DNA of 64,000 nucleotides, from positions 3,133,142-3,197,141 of the forward strand of contig NC_135565.1 in the NCBI RefSeq assembly GCF_964340395.1, in the 5' to 3' direction. Positions 40,553 through 54,409 of this stretch are shown one piece after another. Positions within the stretch are counted from its first letter, which is position 1; every line of letters starts with the position of its first letter. The stretch comes from Glandiceps talaboti (Eukaryota > Hemichordata > Enteropneusta > Spengelidae). Under the pieces are notes generated by a model. It saw only the letters and a program-made list of their open reading frames with translations, was not told the DNA's origin and ran no database searches. Position numbers and translations under genes: made by a program.

Positions 40553-41656
40553 TGAAGTGTAAGTGTAAGTGTTTGTTAGATACAGTCTACTTTAAAATTG
40601 CATTTAGAACTTTCATGAATTCATATGAAATTCGTCAACTGGATTTTTATGGTATTGTTCATCTTTGCTTCACCATGTATATGAAAACACATCTGTATCA
40701 GATTTTATATCGGTACAGACGTTCTTCCTTCAAATTTGGCAGGTGACTATTGAGTATAATCGGATTGATTTTATACGATATGGGTTTAGAAATCAATTTT
40801 TACAACTTTTATATTCACTGGATTCAAATAAATTTCGAGCACACTTGCGAAAACTACAGATGTAGCAATAAAAGATAAGAAATAAATATAAATATACAAC
40901 AAGACTAAATCGATATTACAAACACAAGATGAAAATACACAAAGACAGAAAAATTCTTTCAATTTGATCAATTCTAGTCAAGCAAAGCAAGACTTACATT
41001 TGATTGGTTGATTTGACGTACCGCCAGTCACTGTCGTCAAAAGTATGTATTTATTTATTTCTTTGAGATGTCTACAGGATTACCCCTTTTACAGACACTC
41101 AGAGATTGGAAGACTAAAACACGTACAATATTTACAATACAAATATAAAAACAAAGATAAAATTCACAAATCCGCTATTTCTATTTGAACAAAAAAAATT
41201 AGTTTTTTGACCTCTTTTTCCATATTGTAATCTGAATTCTGACTGACTGGCAGCTTGGAATTGACTTTTGGTATAAATGTGTTTTTATCGACGAAGTTGT
41301 AATGTTTCCTCATCATATAGTTCTACTAATTCAGAAGTGGTTTACTGTTTCCTCGTTTCCCCCTTTTTATCCTTTAAAGAAAGTGTGTTTTTCTTTTTAA
41401 ATTTTACCCGCAGTATGTCTTTTCTTTCATCAAATATTTCAAAACAATATTATTCAAATTGAAACGTTGGTAATATCGATACAAGTTATCGGTACAACAT
41501 GGCTACTTTGCGACAACAGTGTTGTCACTGAAAAAAAAAACATTAACACAGACGGCGTAGAATAATAATCGTCACCCTAATGTATTCATATAAAGTACGA
41601 TTGACATTAAATTTTAATGGTCAGACAATTTTATTTTATAAGCATATGTCTGTTAA

Positions 41657-41827
41657 TTTTCATACAGTGTTGGTGGGATAATAATTTTCATACAGTGTTG
41701 GTGGGATAATAATTTTCATACAGTGTTGGTGGGATAATAATTTTCATACAGTGTTGGTGGGATAATAATTTTCATACAGTGTTGGTAGGATAATAATTTT
41801 CATACAGTGTTGGTGGGATAATAATTT
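41657..41827. repeat. 28-bp tandem repeat (6 units)
   Basis: Unit TTTTCATACAGTGTTGGTGG plus GATAATAA, one base variant in the fifth copy. Confidence 0.93.
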
Positions 41828-42649
41828 CTTTGAAAGAGTTTATTATGCCGCTGTAACATAGGCAATGCTACAATTTTAACTAAGCCTGTCAATAATTACA
41901 GTCATGAGGATCATCTCCACTATTACAGTTTGTTTTGATAACACTAAGTACATGTATTATATTCAAATAACGGTCTTGACATCATACATGAGTTTACTGA
42001 GCGACAATATGTGTTTTAGACTTTTGACTTGTACTCTGTTACTGCCATTTATACATGTTGTATTTATTGTCAAAGTTCTGATGTCATGAATGATTTAAAC
42101 ACTTTCATGTTTTCCACTCAAATGATGACAACTTAGCAATTGAAATGCCACAAGTTATCGACAATGATATGTAGGATCCAGAATGGCAGCTTATCCATTC
42201 AAAACAAGCGACATATGTGGATTAGCAGACCAATGTACACAATCTTACGTCTGTCTTATGTAATTGTAGGTCGTTTCGTGAATTACATTCACCGCTGACT
42301 TATGATGAATTTAGTGTGCTTCAATGGCTGAATATAATACATGTTCATCAACATTTTATATTCTAAACGTGGTGACCGTTTTGTGCACCAAAATAAGTTA
42401 CTGGAACATGTATAGATGAATGTTATAGAATATTTATAAACTGATGATCCTATTTCTTGGCTACCCAGGATATCTTATTTTGTGTGCACAACGAATGAAT
42501 GAAGTGTTACTTTATGTAACAGCTGTAGTATATAAAGTAAAGGACACAGCCCTCATTACTACTACTACTACTACTACTGTGTTTGTTAACTACTTCAGAG
42601 AGATGTAAGAATTGATACATTTTCTGTAGTCAAGTGAACGAATTAGTCT

Positions 42650-42858
42650 GTGTAATGTTTTCCGAAACAAGCGAAAAGAGGGATTCTTTAATGTTTTTCA
42701 CAGCAAAACAAAGAGGCCATTTTGTAATGTTTTCCAAGCAAAACAAAGAGGCCATTTTGTAATGTTTTCCAAGCAAAACTAAAGGGCCATTTTGTAATGT
42801 TTTCCAAGCAAAACTAAAGGGCCATTTTGTAATCTTTTCCAAGCAAAACTAAAGGGCC
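42650..42858. repeat. 35-bp tandem repeat (5-6 units)
   Basis: Unit with TTTTGTAATGTTTTCCAAGC followed by AAAAC(A/T)AA(G/A)G; the outer copies are more degenerate. Confidence 0.88.
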
Positions 42859-45103
42859 AGGGTAACATCTAAACTGAAACGGAAAAGATACTTATTGAAC
42901 GTTTTTGGAAACCAAACAAAATACTTCTCTGTGTAACCCCCAACACTAAGCAAAGCAGTGATTTTTGTGACATGTTCCAATATCAAACGAAAGAATGAGC
43001 GAAATGTCGTGAATGATAAATGTTGAAGATAATTTTCATCGCTATCGAAGCACTCCTAACCGGCTGATGACATGGAAACTTTACCCGCACGACGATAAGC
43101 AAATTTACCGTCTCCTTTGATAAACAAAGTCATTTTTTATGATTTATTTGTTGTTTTAAGAGGTGAACGCACGAGCCTGAAACTATATTTTTGTAATATA
43201 TGATACGATTGGGTATATTTTTACTGATTTATATAGAATATTATTATTGTAGACAGCTAGTATATCAGATATTAAATAGCCGAAAGTGATACCTAGCCAT
43301 GCACTAAACATAACACAACTCTGCCAGAACATCAGCCGACATTATCATACAATCCCCCCCCATGAGAATACAACTTTAAACAATGAAATGAAAACACACA
43401 AAAAAACCAACAAACTATAAATAAACAAACAAACAAACAAACAAACAAACAAACAAATGAAAAAAAAAACTTAACCACTTCAGCAGAAATCAGTTGCCTT
43501 GTAATCTGACGAGGCATAGCATTAGCATATCATTATTGGACGACCAGGAGCCTGTACGATCATTGCCACATAAATAAGGCTTACTGCAATGATTCTGTTC
43601 ACCTTAGTTTGGACAAAGTACGCCGTAGTTATAGTTTTAGTGTTAGAGCTAAACTATAGATTAGTCAATATTTAAGAATATATGTCTATTAAAACTTCTG
43701 TAACAACTGATCACAAAAAAATGTGTCCACGTAAATAAATGTCAAAATATTTTGGTTTACACATGGTCGCAACAAACGGATATGCATATTTCTGTCACAT
43801 GTCAACAACATTTGTTGCATAGATCCCAAAGTATTTGATTTGAACCGTGTAAAAGTATTTACTGTGCTAGGTGTAACTGTAGACGGATAGTGAGCCATCT
43901 GTTATGGTAAGTTGTCATCGGCCAAATGAGTAATGATGTCATACATATCTCTAAATCACCCACAAGTAGATTTCCAGATACATGTACAACTCTATTTCAT
44001 CTCATTCACTACCAGACAGCTAGTCACATGACTGTATTCTTTATCTGTCAATATGATTTTTTTTCTTCAATTTAATAATATACATTTACATAAAAAGAAG
44101 AACACGTTCCTCTGATCCTGGTACACAATGATTGTCTGTGTTGCTATAAACTTACAGAAACACTAAAATTGTGCACGAATAATTTCAGAAAGAAAAAATT
44201 TGAAGATTGAATTAGATTTTGGCAAATAACCTTCACAGTAAAGAAACCAATTACCGTGTCAACAATTCTAATTTTGCAATCATGGGATAAATAAATAATG
44301 GAAATTGTCTGAATCTTAATTTTGAGACCTCGGAACCCCCCCCCCCCTCCCGAGTAAATCGCAACATATACTAATTCAGTGGGTAACTACTCTCAGCAGT
44401 TATTGTACTTATCCATCAACTTCAATATGATATAAGTCGTAATGAATTTATATTTTTTTTGAATTCGATCTTATTTTTATCAGAATCTCAAAACTAAGTC
44501 TTATTGATTCATGTCATGTATTTTTTAACACAAATATCATTTTTAAATGAGTAAATACATTGTAAATACGCACCAACATTTTATCTTTCGTCTGTGAAGG
44601 ACAGGACGAGGGAGGTAGAAGTTTGTGTAGGACATATCTAGATGTACACTCAGAATGGTGAATAAATACTTGTTAAATATCTGTTTTGCAGAAATTGTGT
44701 GATCTAGCTACATCATGTAATTATTTTCTCGTCAAACTGTCATGGTGGCTTGTGTTAACTCTAAGATCAAAATTCCATACAAGTACGTTTAAGAAAGGTT
44801 ACCAAATATTTGAATTGTGGTTGAAAAAAAAAATCATTCAAAAATTTTCTATTTAATAGTATATGTTAGCGCATTTGCTACTGCTATATATCAGATGTCT
44901 GTGTAAATTGGGCGCGAAAAAATACATAGTCAACTTTGTTCCTGTAAATAGGAAATAGACGTTTTCGATGTATAAGCTGTGTCCTCGTCTAGGCAAGGAC
45001 AGTTCTTAATTCACACAAGTATCAATTTTCCACATGTGAGTAAAAGCAAAACCACATATTTTCTTTAGGTTTTTCACTCTGGTACCAAATTTGGTTTTGA
45101 GTT

Positions 45104-45298
45104 TGAGTGTCGAAACATTCAAACTGATGGAGTGTTAGACACATTCAAATTGAAAGTGTTAGACATTCAAATTGATAGAGTGTTAGACACATTCAAATTG
45201 ATAAAGTGTTAGACACATTCAAATTGATAGAGTGTTAGACATTCAAATTGACAGAGTGTTTGATACATTCAAATTGATAGAGTGGTTAGACACATTCA
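45104..45298. repeat. 26-bp tandem repeat (about 7 units)
   Basis: Unit ACACATTCAAATTGATAGAG plus TGTTAG with short indels between copies. Confidence 0.88.
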
Positions 45299-45835
45299 TG
45301 TTCGTTGTATAGTGGTCTAGCAAACAAATTTTAAAACCCAAGATAAACAAACACATAGACAAACTTAGAGGTGTACAAACACATGGATTGCGCATCCCAT
45401 TTGTTTCGGGGACATAATCTCGGAGGTGTTTGCCGTCTAAGTTTGTCATCAAAAAACGTGTTGAACTGCAAACTTCATACCAATGACCATCATTATATCT
45501 ACATTCCCTCCACAAGTTTTGGACTTCGCTATTGTTGTGTAGTCTTCATGTTTAATTATTTATTTCAGAATAACATGACTGAATGTCAATATTTTATGTC
45601 GATTTCACGTAATACGCATGATAGTCACAATTTGATCTTTGACCTGTGGCTTAGTACAGCATCTATCAACAGCTAAATCTTTAAACTTACTTATATTACA
45701 ACAAGTCACTGCAGTGTCATCTAAACGAACATTCTAAATATAAAGTCTAAGTGACATGTCGTTCCCATATATTTTTTCCCCGATGTCCAATGACTGTACT
45801 TCAAAATAAAGGTTCTTTATGTTACTTTTGTACAA

Positions 45836-45926
45836 GTATGTATGTATTTATGTATGTATGTATGTATGTATGTATGTATGTATGTATGTATGTATGTATG
45901 TATGTATGTATGTATGTATGTATGTA

Positions 45927-46019
<93 letters not shown>

Positions 46020-46326
46020 GACTGTCTGACTGACTGGCCTATGTCTGTCTGTCTGTCTGTCTGTCTGTATGTATGTATGTATGTATGTATGTATGTATGT
46101 ATGTATGTATGTATGTATGTATGTATGTATGTATGTATGTATGTATGTTTGTACGTACGTATGTATGTATGTATGTATGTATGTATGTATGTATGTTTGT
46201 ACGTATGTACGTACGTATGTATGTACGTATGTACGTACGTATGTATGTACGTATGTACGTATGTACGTACGTATGTATGTATGTATGTACGTACGTACGT
46301 GTGTATGTATGTACGTACGTACGTAC
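45836..46326. repeat. Compound (GTAT)n-(GTCT)n-(GTAT)n-(GTAC) microsatellite
   Basis: About 490 bp: GTAT, then GTCT from 45927, GTAT again from 46067, and GTAC-interrupted GTAT from 46150. Long Cys/Val/Tyr/Met frames are artefacts. Confidence 0.97.
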
Positions 46327-47894
46327 ACGTGTGTGTTCATTTGTGTGCTTTTGTTTACAATTCTTATTATCAATATTCCAATCTATGTAGGTGTATCGAC
46401 GCATATTGTTAGTACCCTGCATTTCTGTCACGGTGTAGATCTGATATTGAAGCCCATGTCTTGCATGCTGACTAGGACAGACACTTTACATGAAGTCTCA
46501 CTGTTAACTGTCAAACGTGATAGCCACCATATTTAACAAATGAACTGTGACTTTGTCCGAACGATTAGCAAAGTGGTCTGGTGACTGTAAGCTTGTCTTG
46601 GCGTCAATTGTAAATCTAATATTGCACAGAAGTGTCACCACGATTGCCGATGACAAATTGGTGGGACGCCACCACCAGCTGGAATTGTAGTTGTGTGCTT
46701 GATCCAAACTATATATCGCTCCGTGATAGCACTGCCAAGACAAATGACGAAATGAGCGCCAATACGTTCACATGGTTTAGGGGATTAAAATATCATAGAT
46801 TTCATCACATGCAAAGTAGGAGATCTCTACTAAACCAGATGGTGTGCCCAGTATAGACTTTGTATAAGCAGTCCCATGAGTGTTAAATAACACCATTTAC
46901 TCCTGCTTTATGGATAAAACATTTAGATGATGGCGCTACCCTTAAAATACCAATAAAAGTAATGAGTGTACAAACGTTAAATGTCAATTGCTGGCTGTTG
47001 GATTTTATTGCACTTTGATAGCTTAACTAAAACTATTAATGTCAGGCTGAATAAATCACGACATCTCTCTTAGTTAGATACCCACACTGGCTTCAGATAA
47101 TTGATGACTTTATTTTCATCAAATCACTTCCTGTTTGGTCAATATTGGTTATCTTTGATGCTGTGAGATATTCATTGGTTGACCTTTGACATTGCGTACC
47201 CATCTAAATAGATAGCACACGAGAAGTGAAAGGTTCTTCTAAATTCAAATTCAAAATTCCTCGGATAGACCAGTTTTGAGTGTTAGTATGTTACAATGTG
47301 TAATGCTATTTCGCCAGGACTAGCGTTAGGGGAACCGTCAGATATAGCAATATGAGAAGGGTCCCTATGAACGGCGTAATTGTTAGGTTTGAGAGGGTCT
47401 TTAAGATTTGCTTTAAGGTTGTTCAAGATAAAATCTGACTTGGCCTTCACGATTATACGTAATTGTAATTAATGCATTGTATATCATTCAAATTAGACAT
47501 TGTGCAGAAAATGTAACAACTAATTTTAATGATCCTGTCAGCATATACCAGACGTTAGGTCTTGGCATAGCAATGGGTCACCCTCTTCATAAAATGTGGT
47601 ATAACTCGAAAAACACTTTGGTATAGAGGTGTGTGGGGAGACTCCCTATACGATTGGAATTGCCCCTCTCCCCATATCCATAGCGTTATCTTTGTATATA
47701 GCTCCGATGATCTATCAAGATATGGCGCACCGTGAGAGTACTTTATCGTACTCTCGCCATGTTAAGGGGTCTAGCTCCCACTCCCCTCCCTTCAAGTTCC
47801 ATTTTACCCACTGACAGTACAAATTAAGGAATATTTCAAATGTAGCCACTTGGAGAGTTTACACACCTCACATAGCATTTAAACTGCGTATATT

Positions 47895-48417
47895 CACTCT
47901 CTTCCTATGTTACTGTCATGTCACAATAGATGTAGACAATAGACTGTTTACATTGTTTTCGTATATTCCTATGTTACTGTCATGTCACAATAGATGTAGA
48001 CAATAGACTGTTTACATTGTTTTCGTATATTCCTATGTTACTGTCATGCCACAATAGATGTAGACAATAGACTGTTTACGTTGTTTTCGTATATTCCTAT
48101 GTTACTGTCATGCCACAATAGATGTAGACAATAGACTGTTTACATTGTTTTCGTATATTCCTATGTTACTGTCATATCACAATAGATGTAAACAATAGAC
48201 TGTTTACATTGTTTTCGTATATTCCTATGTTACTGTCATGTCACAATAGATGTAGACAATAGACTGTTTACATTGTTTTCGTATATTCCTATGTTACTGT
48301 CATGTCACAATAGATGTAGACAATAGACTGTTTACATTGTTTTCGTATATTCCTATGTTACTGTCATGTCACAATAGATGTAGACAATAGACTGTTTACA
48401 TTGTTTTCGTATATTTC
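47895..48417. repeat. 64-bp tandem repeat (about 8 units)
   Basis: Unit with TTCCTATGTTACTGTCATG, CACAATAGATGTAGACAATA and GACTGTTTACATTGTTTTCG, nearly identical between copies. Alx intron. Confidence 0.93.
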
Positions 48418-49009
48418 GGCGAGGTGACAAATAATCGTGTCATTCTTCAGGGTCAAAAGTTAAAATCCGGCGATTGTGCTTTGATGTAAATTTTTACAAG
48501 CCACATAGTTTTAAAACATGTCTCACCTACAGATTTCTACTCAAATCCAAAATAACAAAACATAGTGCAATACACCGAGCACGAAATGTAACGCTGTTAA
48601 CATTAATATTGATAAGTAGTTTTTCTCATTATTAAATGAGTCATAATATGTTAGCAATTGCATAGCCCCAGCCTGTAGCCTACGATCAAACACAGCCGTT
48701 GGTGGCGCTGTGTGTAAAACTGAGTTCACAACAACCGTTGTAATATACAGTTTCCATACTGTCTATATGTACCGTCACGGCCAAATTCCAACTTTTCAAT
48801 TTAATCAATACCCTAAACTGCAGATATGTTCCAGACTCACTATAACATTCGACCATTGTTAAAACGTAAAATAATGTCACGTGATAATATAACACTTCAG
48901 TTCAAATATAGAAATATACAATTGAGCACTACAACGGCATTGGTGCTATTTTATAGAAGCTGTCACGTGTTAGTCTGTAGCATTTCTTCTTTCATATCTT
49001 TTCAAGTCA

Positions 49010-49070
<61 letters not shown>

Positions 49071-49074
<4 letters not shown>

Positions 49075-49096
49075 TGAAACTCCGAGTTACACCCAA
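49071..49096 (+). ncRNA. Truncated hammerhead motif (3' half), copy 3
   Basis: TGCGTGAAACTCCGAGTTAC followed by ACCCAAGAAAG repeats the 3' half of copy 2, but (TA)n replaces the CTGATGA half. It cannot cleave alone. About 50 bp of sequence shared with copy 2 continues after it, showing tandem duplication. Confidence 0.7.
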
Positions 49097-49115
49097 GAAA
49101 GAGTTCCAGTACTAC

Positions 49116-49178
<63 letters not shown>

Positions 49179-49223
49179 GAGTGTCTGATGATCGCAATAT
49201 GCGTGAAACTCCGAGTTACACCC
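49179..49223 (+). ncRNA. Type I hammerhead ribozyme motif, copy 2
   Basis: GAGTGT (stem I), CTGATGA (49185-49191), TCGCA-AUA-TGCGT (stem II), GAAA (49205-49208), ACT-CCG-AGT (stem III), T at 49217 (predicted cleavage after it), ACACCC (stem I; GTGT pairs with ACAC). Loop II differs from copy 1 (AUA versus CUA) while the core and stems are kept. It lies between (TA)n tracts in the Alx intron, on the sense strand of Alx. Confidence 0.8.
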
Positions 49224-49310
49224 AAGAAAGAGTTCCAGTACTACCAAAACTATTACGCTCTGCCACTGCGGTATAGAGCACTGTCTTATAGCAGATTGAT
49301 ACTCACCGAG

Positions 49311-49444
<134 letters not shown>

Positions 49445-49669
49445 GATACCAGTTACTATCAACATAAACTATATCTATTTTGGTGGTATAGGGTAGTCAA
49501 TAGATAAATGTAACAAAACAAGAATTTCAGTAAATTTAACATCTACGATGCATGTAGTGTCAAAAGAGTGAGTTGTGTGCGAAAGCTCCTAATTCTGGCA
49601 ACTTTGGTGTTTTGATTCGACTTGAAAACAGTAGTTGCATTGTATTGGTATATCTTGTTTTTGTTTAAG

Positions 49670-49801
49670 GTTTGGTTTCAAAACAGAAGAGCAAAGTGGA
49701 GAAAACGAGAACGATTTGGTCAGATACCTGTAAGACCAGCTGGTATGAATGGCAGTGGTTATGATATGACGTTCCCACCTAGAGCAGAAGGCTATGCACA
49801 G
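49670..49801 (+). CDS. ALX: ALX homeobox protein, exon with homeodomain recognition helix
   Basis: Seen: acceptor TTTTTGTTTAAG ending at 49669; 44 codons, phase 0 both ends; donor GTACGT at 49802. It opens with VWFQNRRAKWRKRER, the rest of homeodomain helix 3, with Gln at position 50 as in the Q50 paired-like class. FGQIPVRP and YDMTFPPRAEGYAQ follow, in the order and spacing of ALX1/ALX4 (RFGQ..., then a Y-E/D...RAE.YAQ segment). The exon lies 26,075 bp downstream of the first homeobox exon and about 230 bp after a long (TA)n tract that closes a hammerhead-bearing repeat. Confidence 0.93.
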
Positions 49802-50565
49802 GTACGTACAGCTCATGTTATTAAAACAGTAGTAGAAACAGTAGACTGTAACCTACGGTCGTAGATGGCGCTCCACACCGTGACTCCGCAATACCACTGA
49901 CATGGTACTACACACACCAACCTATACAACTTGTGTGCATACCATACCGTTGGTATATGGTACAGTGCTACACACGTACACTCTCAGACTGTTATATTCT
50001 GCTGGTAAAATTGTGGAATGTGTACAGAACACCATGTACGACTACCTGCAGTAGCCAACCATACCAAGCACTTACATAATCTTGAGTTATCTATAAAGGC
50101 CATACTTCTTCCATTTTCCTCAGCTCCATTAAAGACAGACAGTTCCTTGTTTGTTGGACGGGTAGTTTTATTGATGGCCAATAACAAAGCTTTATAGTAA
50201 TTCGATACATTGACTTCCACAAAAAACATTCTCTTTGTCTATCATTAGATTTTATGCGAAGCTTTATGCTTATACGTTAGACAATCGACAGTCTACTTGT
50301 ACGTTTGTGAAACTAACACTTCTTATCAATACTGATATAACGGAGCTTTCTGATTGGTCAATAAGCAGAAGGATAGCGACAAAAGGGATTTCGTACAACA
50401 CGTAATTTTCAACACTAGGGGACTTGTTTATGCTACATTCACTGGTATATAAATCCACCATTGTAAACTAATATATTATATATTTTTGCAATCAAGTTGA
50501 CAGGCAATATGTGAACAATAATAAAGATTGTACTAATCACGTGATATCATCCACTTGTCTTGCAG

Positions 50566-50949
50566 GTTCAGAGTTCACCATGGCCAGCTATTTCACCGAT
50601 GTCAACCATGCCAAGTAATGTGAATGTGAACGTAGCTACAGCTGTACCAGCAGGTCATCCACACACTTCATGTATGTCACCGCATACCACCTTACCCAGT
50701 TTCATGGGGGTCGCTACCTCAGCCAATCATTTGAGTGCAATGGCGCCCTCACCGGCAGGTGTACCACCTTCTCCTCAAGCTGCGATCTCATTGGCCAATG
50801 GGCAGGCAGGGAATAATGAAATGGGCAATGATACAGAAAGACGTAGTAATAGCATAGCCGCGTTAAGGTTACGAGCAAAAGAACATTGTGCTGCATTAGA
50901 ACATCAAACAATGGCGACTATAAATGTGATCGGTGCTTACGGAAAATAA
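50566..50949 (+). CDS. ALX: ALX homeobox protein, last exon with OAR domain
   Basis: Seen: acceptor CACTTGTCTTGCAG ending at 50565; 127 codons then TAA at 50947-50949. It begins VQSSPWPAISP, continues with a Pro/Ser/Ala-rich linker, then RRSNSIAALRLRAKEH at about 50839-50886. That is the OAR (otp-aristaless-rax) motif, which in the family modulates transactivation. Vertebrate ALX proteins end shortly after OAR; here about 20 further residues (ATINVIGAYGK at the end) follow. Assembled visible protein: 281 residues without any first exon. Confidence 0.92.
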   Translation, partial: VQSSPWPAISPMSTMPSNVNVNVATAVPAGHPHTSCMSPHTTLPSFMGVATSANHLSAMAPSPAGVPPSPQAAISLANGQAGNNEMGNDTERRSNSIAALRLRAKEHCAALEHQTMATINVIGAYGK

Positions 50950-51220
50950 CGACTATATACGATGAATAATTATGCAAATTTATGCAAGGACGTTTAATTA
51001 CCTCTCTTTGAGGTGGAATATATTTAGTTATTTTTCATTTCACGTCTTAATCCAATGATGTGTCATATCTTCTCTTTTGTTTTGTCAACATATTTAAGTT
51101 AGAGGAGTTCAGGGTATCCACAATCCACTAAATTTAGTTTGTCATGTGACCAGTTTTGCATACAAAACATTGAGGATTGATAAAACGGTCACTGACAAAA
51201 CAACCTCCTAAATATTTAAA

Positions 51221-51226
51221 AATAAA
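51221..51226 (+). terminator. Candidate poly(A) signal of Alx
   Basis: AATAAA 272 bp after the Alx stop. A further AATAAAA lies near 51410, so either could end the transcript. Confidence 0.3.
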
Positions 51227-52235
51227 GGATTTGTACTTCGGGTATGAATTGATTTTTCATACTCAAAATCAAGAGATAAAGCTTCTAGAAATTTTGCTAT
51301 TATGAGAACTTTCTAACATTTCGATAAAAAATAGGATCTTGACCATTCTGTTTCTGTGTCGATAGACATCAATTTATTTTCAAAAAGTGGAAAGAATATA
51401 GAGAAATTAATAAAAGTTCCATTGCACTCTTTCTAAATACCTGCGTGATAGCACTTACTTTAAATGTTTGAAAGCATGGTTTGATGTTTCCTTGTGCAAG
51501 GCAGAGTATCTGGGCAACTCCTTTAGTATTTTTTTATAGGAATTTCACATTATAGTAACGTGTATTTATACCTACATGCAGCTAATGACAATTTACCTTT
51601 TTTCCTCAATTTGGTAAATCCATCTGAGATTGTCAAAAACCTTAAACAACGTAGTCTCTCTCTCCTTTTGTATTTTGTAGCTTCGTCCAATATCAATGGG
51701 TTACTCTTTTACAACCATAGCAGCTATCCGTGGTAGTTTGATACATGATCCAGGACTGTGTGTAAATACGTGATACCAGTACTCCGGAAGATCCTAGGGG
51801 TCAAGCAAGGTCACGGGTCAAGCAAGGTCATCCCCGTGACGTCATGCTCCAAACTAAGTACAGTTCTTTTTTTACAATCTTCTGGTTTATACATGTTTTT
51901 TTTTTTTAAACTCAGAAAATCTATTCATAAAAGTGACACTTTTTCGTAAACGAAGTTCTTTAAATGGCGACATTCTTTATCTAGTTAGACGCAGAGGATC
52001 TTCTGGTTTACTGACGTCTCAATTAATTACGTCATAATTATACATGACATATAAATATTGTAAACGACAAAACGTGTGACATTTCTTATCACATACAATG
52101 AAAACGTTTAGTTTACTGAACGAGTTGCCATGGCAACGAGTTAACAATATATGGACAAATGTTGAAATGTACTTGATTAAAGATACCATGTAGATTGATG
52201 TGGAGATAAGCAAGAATGTTAGTTTTGATGGCTAA

Positions 52236-52447
52236 CCAATGGCACAGTATGCTGACAATCACACGATTCTCACCAATGGCACAGTATGCTGACAATCACA
52301 CTATTCTCTCCAATTTGTATCCCAGACATTGGCTCTTTCAATTCTGGCAATTCTCACCAGTGTACAGGGTTCTTTCAATTCTGGCAATTCTCACCAGTGT
52401 ACAGGGTTCTTTCAATTCTGGCAATTCTCACCAGTGTACAGGGTTCT
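52236..52447. repeat. Two adjacent 37-bp tandem repeats
   Basis: Two copies with CCAATGGCACAGTATGCTGA (52236-52310), then three copies with TTCTCACCAGTGTACAGGGT (52334-52447). Both have a 37-bp period and both carry ATTCTCACCA, so they probably descend from one unit. An inverted 20-bp match lies at 52963-52982. Confidence 0.85.
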
Positions 52448-54409
52448 GTTGAAACATTTTGGAAATTTTCAAAACGTAGAATTATTACTGATGTATTTCT
52501 GAATACTCAATTTCATTGGTTTGGATTTCAGGGAGTTTTGGTAGAAGGAGAAAGCTGTTTTCTGAAATCGGTCAGATTTTTAAACATGTTAAGCATTCCA
52601 ATTATATTGGATATTTTATAGTGCAAAGGTGTTTACAAATTAAAAAGAAAGTTGTACATTTTGCATAGAATGTCCTAACAGCTAAATATAACACGTGTTA
52701 TGAATTAACCGTGATACTTTTCAATATCATGTAATCATCAACTTGACTAGTTGATCTCTTTAAAGTTTTACCATGTACTTCTACCACTCAGAGAAAGAAC
52801 AAACAATATTCTAAGTGGGAGTCGCTTCAGGTGTAACTTTTAGAAGAAAAAAAATGTTTTCTCCTTTTACCAAAAAGTCACTGACATCTGCACCAATGAA
52901 AATTAGTAGTCACAAACTCACGATTAACAATTCGACGTTTTAAAAATATTGTCACAAAACCCTGTACACTGGTGAGATTTGCCTAAAACGAAGGGTGAAT
53001 ATCATTGTACAAATCAAATAGAATTGTGGGCTATTCAGCTTACTGTGCATGACAGTCTATAAGGTAGGCCTTGTCAGGGCGCCCTCACGCATCGGCCAAC
53101 CCTTGAAAAGAGGGCGTAGTGACACGACGTATTTTATAGTCTGCCAATGATTCTGATGTCAATGTCAAACCATGTGATATGGGCACGACTAAACGAACTT
53201 TTATCTCTTAAGTTTCCATGACAACGTGTTATTTATACACGGAGTTAATACAGTTTAAGTGTAGTTTTGTTAAATAATTGTTTACTGCTATGTTTCTGGA
53301 AGACTGAGTTTAGATATTAAATTGACACTTAAATTTAGTCTTTTTCGCACTCACACCGACTGTGCCTTCCTTTAAACTATTCTTAGTATTCTACCAGTGT
53401 AAATATTGTTATCACTTTGTTTCGTTTGATTTGTTTATTTGTTTGTTTATTATTTCAAACTTTGGGAAACGGAGATTATACTACAATTACTGTATTTTGT
53501 CTAATAAATATAAGGTCCTTTTTAATAGTTACTATCAACTTGTACCAGCTTGAGAATAATTGATATGGGTTATACAAGCATTGTCGTTCTAAGTTCCTTG
53601 TGTATCTGTACTACAGTTTAAAACAAGCATTGCAGTTCTTAATTCCCTGTGTATCTGTACCACACTTTAATAGTAGTGAGTTTTAAAAATATTATTTGAT
53701 GGTGCTGATAAGAGACAATTAATCGGTCCAGAAGAATATAGGTTTTTATTTGTAAATACATTGTATTACACGTGATGTGTCTGTCAGTACGTCTGGTGTG
53801 ATGTATTTATTATGGTAAACTGATTAGTCATCTCTTGCTGGCGCTGTCGTAAACCCACTCACCGTAACATGTTGTCCAGGTAGAAACAAATGGAATTAAG
53901 AGCCGCAATGATTGTACATGGATGTAAGTCCAACACAGACACGTATATGCCACATGTAATAGTAACATAAAAGAACTTCGACAATTTTCGTTGAAGTATC
54001 TCTAGCAAGTCTGTATTGTTAGTCAGAAAATCTGTGTTGACACCACCCCAGACTAGTATTTTGTGATTGCATTTACTTTGGCATATTACAGACTTGATAC
54101 AATGTCATAGTCTAGCCCTGAAGCTATTATGTACTATTTTTACCGTCGCGGTCGTTGGGGGCGCTTCTCTATTTGAATGTCTGCAAATGTATTGAGATCG
54201 CCCATCTTTGTGAAAGTGTCAATTACGTGTTTGGTTTCACAGTCCGTATGTGGATACATTATTTCTAAACTTGACATGTTTCAGTTCTTAGCTACTCTAT
54301 CCAGGAAGTCAATCACACGGAAACGCAGATATAGTACTAGTACTTTTTTAGCACAACTGAACTGAAGGTTCAGTATTGCTATAGGCATGGCAAAGTGTTT
54401 GTCTGTCTG

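Noticed and set aside
45819-46536. Cys/Val/Tyr/Met and Thr/His/Tyr-rich frames
   Set aside because: Pure translation of (GTAT)n/(GTCT)n microsatellites. The same applies to frames at 9231-9508, 29487-29828, 30180-30551, 56501-56908 and 62919-63604.
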